Source: Planctomycetaceae bacterium
Lineage (GTDB): Bacteria; Planctomycetota; Planctomycetia; Planctomycetales; Planctomycetaceae
Direction: 5' to 3'
Length of the DNA stretch: 6,254 bases
Assembly: GCA_020426085.1 (NCBI GenBank)
Contig: JAGQQP010000261.1
Location: 1-6,254, forward strand
In this document: piece by piece, positions 6,132 through 6,254 of the stretch
Position numbering within the stretch: position 1 is the stretch's first letter
Layout of the letters: each line of letters opens with the position of its first letter
Notes under the pieces: generated by a model
Seen by the model: only the letters and a program-made list of their open reading frames with translations
Databases searched by the model: none
Told to the model about the DNA's origin: nothing
Translations under genes and position numbers: made by a program

Positions 6132-6137
6132 AGAAAT

Positions 6138-6254
6138 ATGAACGAAAATAAGTCGAAAACGTTGTATGTTTTGTCGTTTGCCTGGCAGCTTGGCTTCTTA
6201 ATCGTCATCCCTATGGTTGGATTTATGGCGCTTGGACTTTGGGTCGACGGTAAG
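6138..6254 (+). CDS. AtpZ/AtpI-like ATP synthase accessory protein, 3'-partial
   Basis: Thirty-nine codons from ATG at 6138 run in frame off the window edge. After a short charged start (MNENKSKT) comes a long hydrophobic segment (LYVLSFAWQLGF, then LIVIPMVGFMALGLWVD) that forms the first membrane helix. The pattern QLGF - hydrophobic - P - G - hydrophobic - G - W - D matches the N-terminus of the AtpZ/AtpI family, small membrane proteins encoded at the head of F-type ATP synthase operons and thought to help c-ring assembly or magnesium supply. If so, atpB and the rest of the operon should follow outside the window. A Trp before QLGF recalls versions I associate with Patescibacteria (CPR); this is an impression from memory. 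It is divergent from the dismutase gene with an 85-bp shared control region. The short length leaves room for another small two-helix membrane protein. Confidence 0.55.
   Translation, partial: MNENKSKTLYVLSFAWQLGFLIVIPMVGFMALGLWVDGK

Overview
The window reads as a bacterial, probably metagenomic, contig with a gene cut off at each edge. Roughly the first 5.5 kb looks planctomycete-like (Gimesia/Rubinisphaera style). The signs are a very large protein with beta-helix-like repeats, an orphan FHA-GAF histidine kinase, a degenerate stand-alone receiver, a small 'GCQT' lipoprotein and CTG-dominated leucine codons. This assignment is an inference from style and content, not from a search.

Layout. 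3-2132 (+) is the C-terminal 709 residues of a large repeat-rich protein whose start lies outside the window. It converges with 2156-3871 (-), an FHA-GAF-HisKA-HATPase sensor kinase. A 393-bp non-coding stretch (3872-4264) follows. 4265-4624 (-) is a 119-aa receiver-like protein lacking the phospho-acceptor Asp and the conserved Lys. It has a strong sigma70-type promoter (TTGACA-17 nt-TATCTT), a predicted leader hairpin and a good Shine-Dalgarno site. 4908-5294 (-) is a small predicted lipoprotein. 5411-6052 (-) is a Mn-type superoxide dismutase, followed by two inverted repeats, one a convincing intrinsic terminator. 6138-6254 (+) is the N-terminus of an AtpZ/AtpI-like protein, divergent from the dismutase.

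How the genes relate. The kinase and pseudo-receiver may form a signalling pair, with the FHA domain linking Ser/Thr phosphorylation to histidine-kinase output. They are on the same strand, but the 393-bp gap argues against one tight operon. The lipoprotein and dismutase share a strand, but a terminator separates them.

The most notable point is a change of character inside the dismutase gene near 5530-5560. The last ~40 codons are C-ending and match the left part. The rest of the gene, the divergent leaderless-looking promoters and the AtpZ/AtpI start (with an AWQLGF motif reminiscent of Patescibacteria/CPR) look like a different genome. A chimeric assembly joined at the highly conserved DVWEHAYY region, or a horizontally acquired/recombined sod, are the main explanations. 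I saw no CRISPR array, rRNA, convincing tRNA, insertion sequence or obvious novel defence system.
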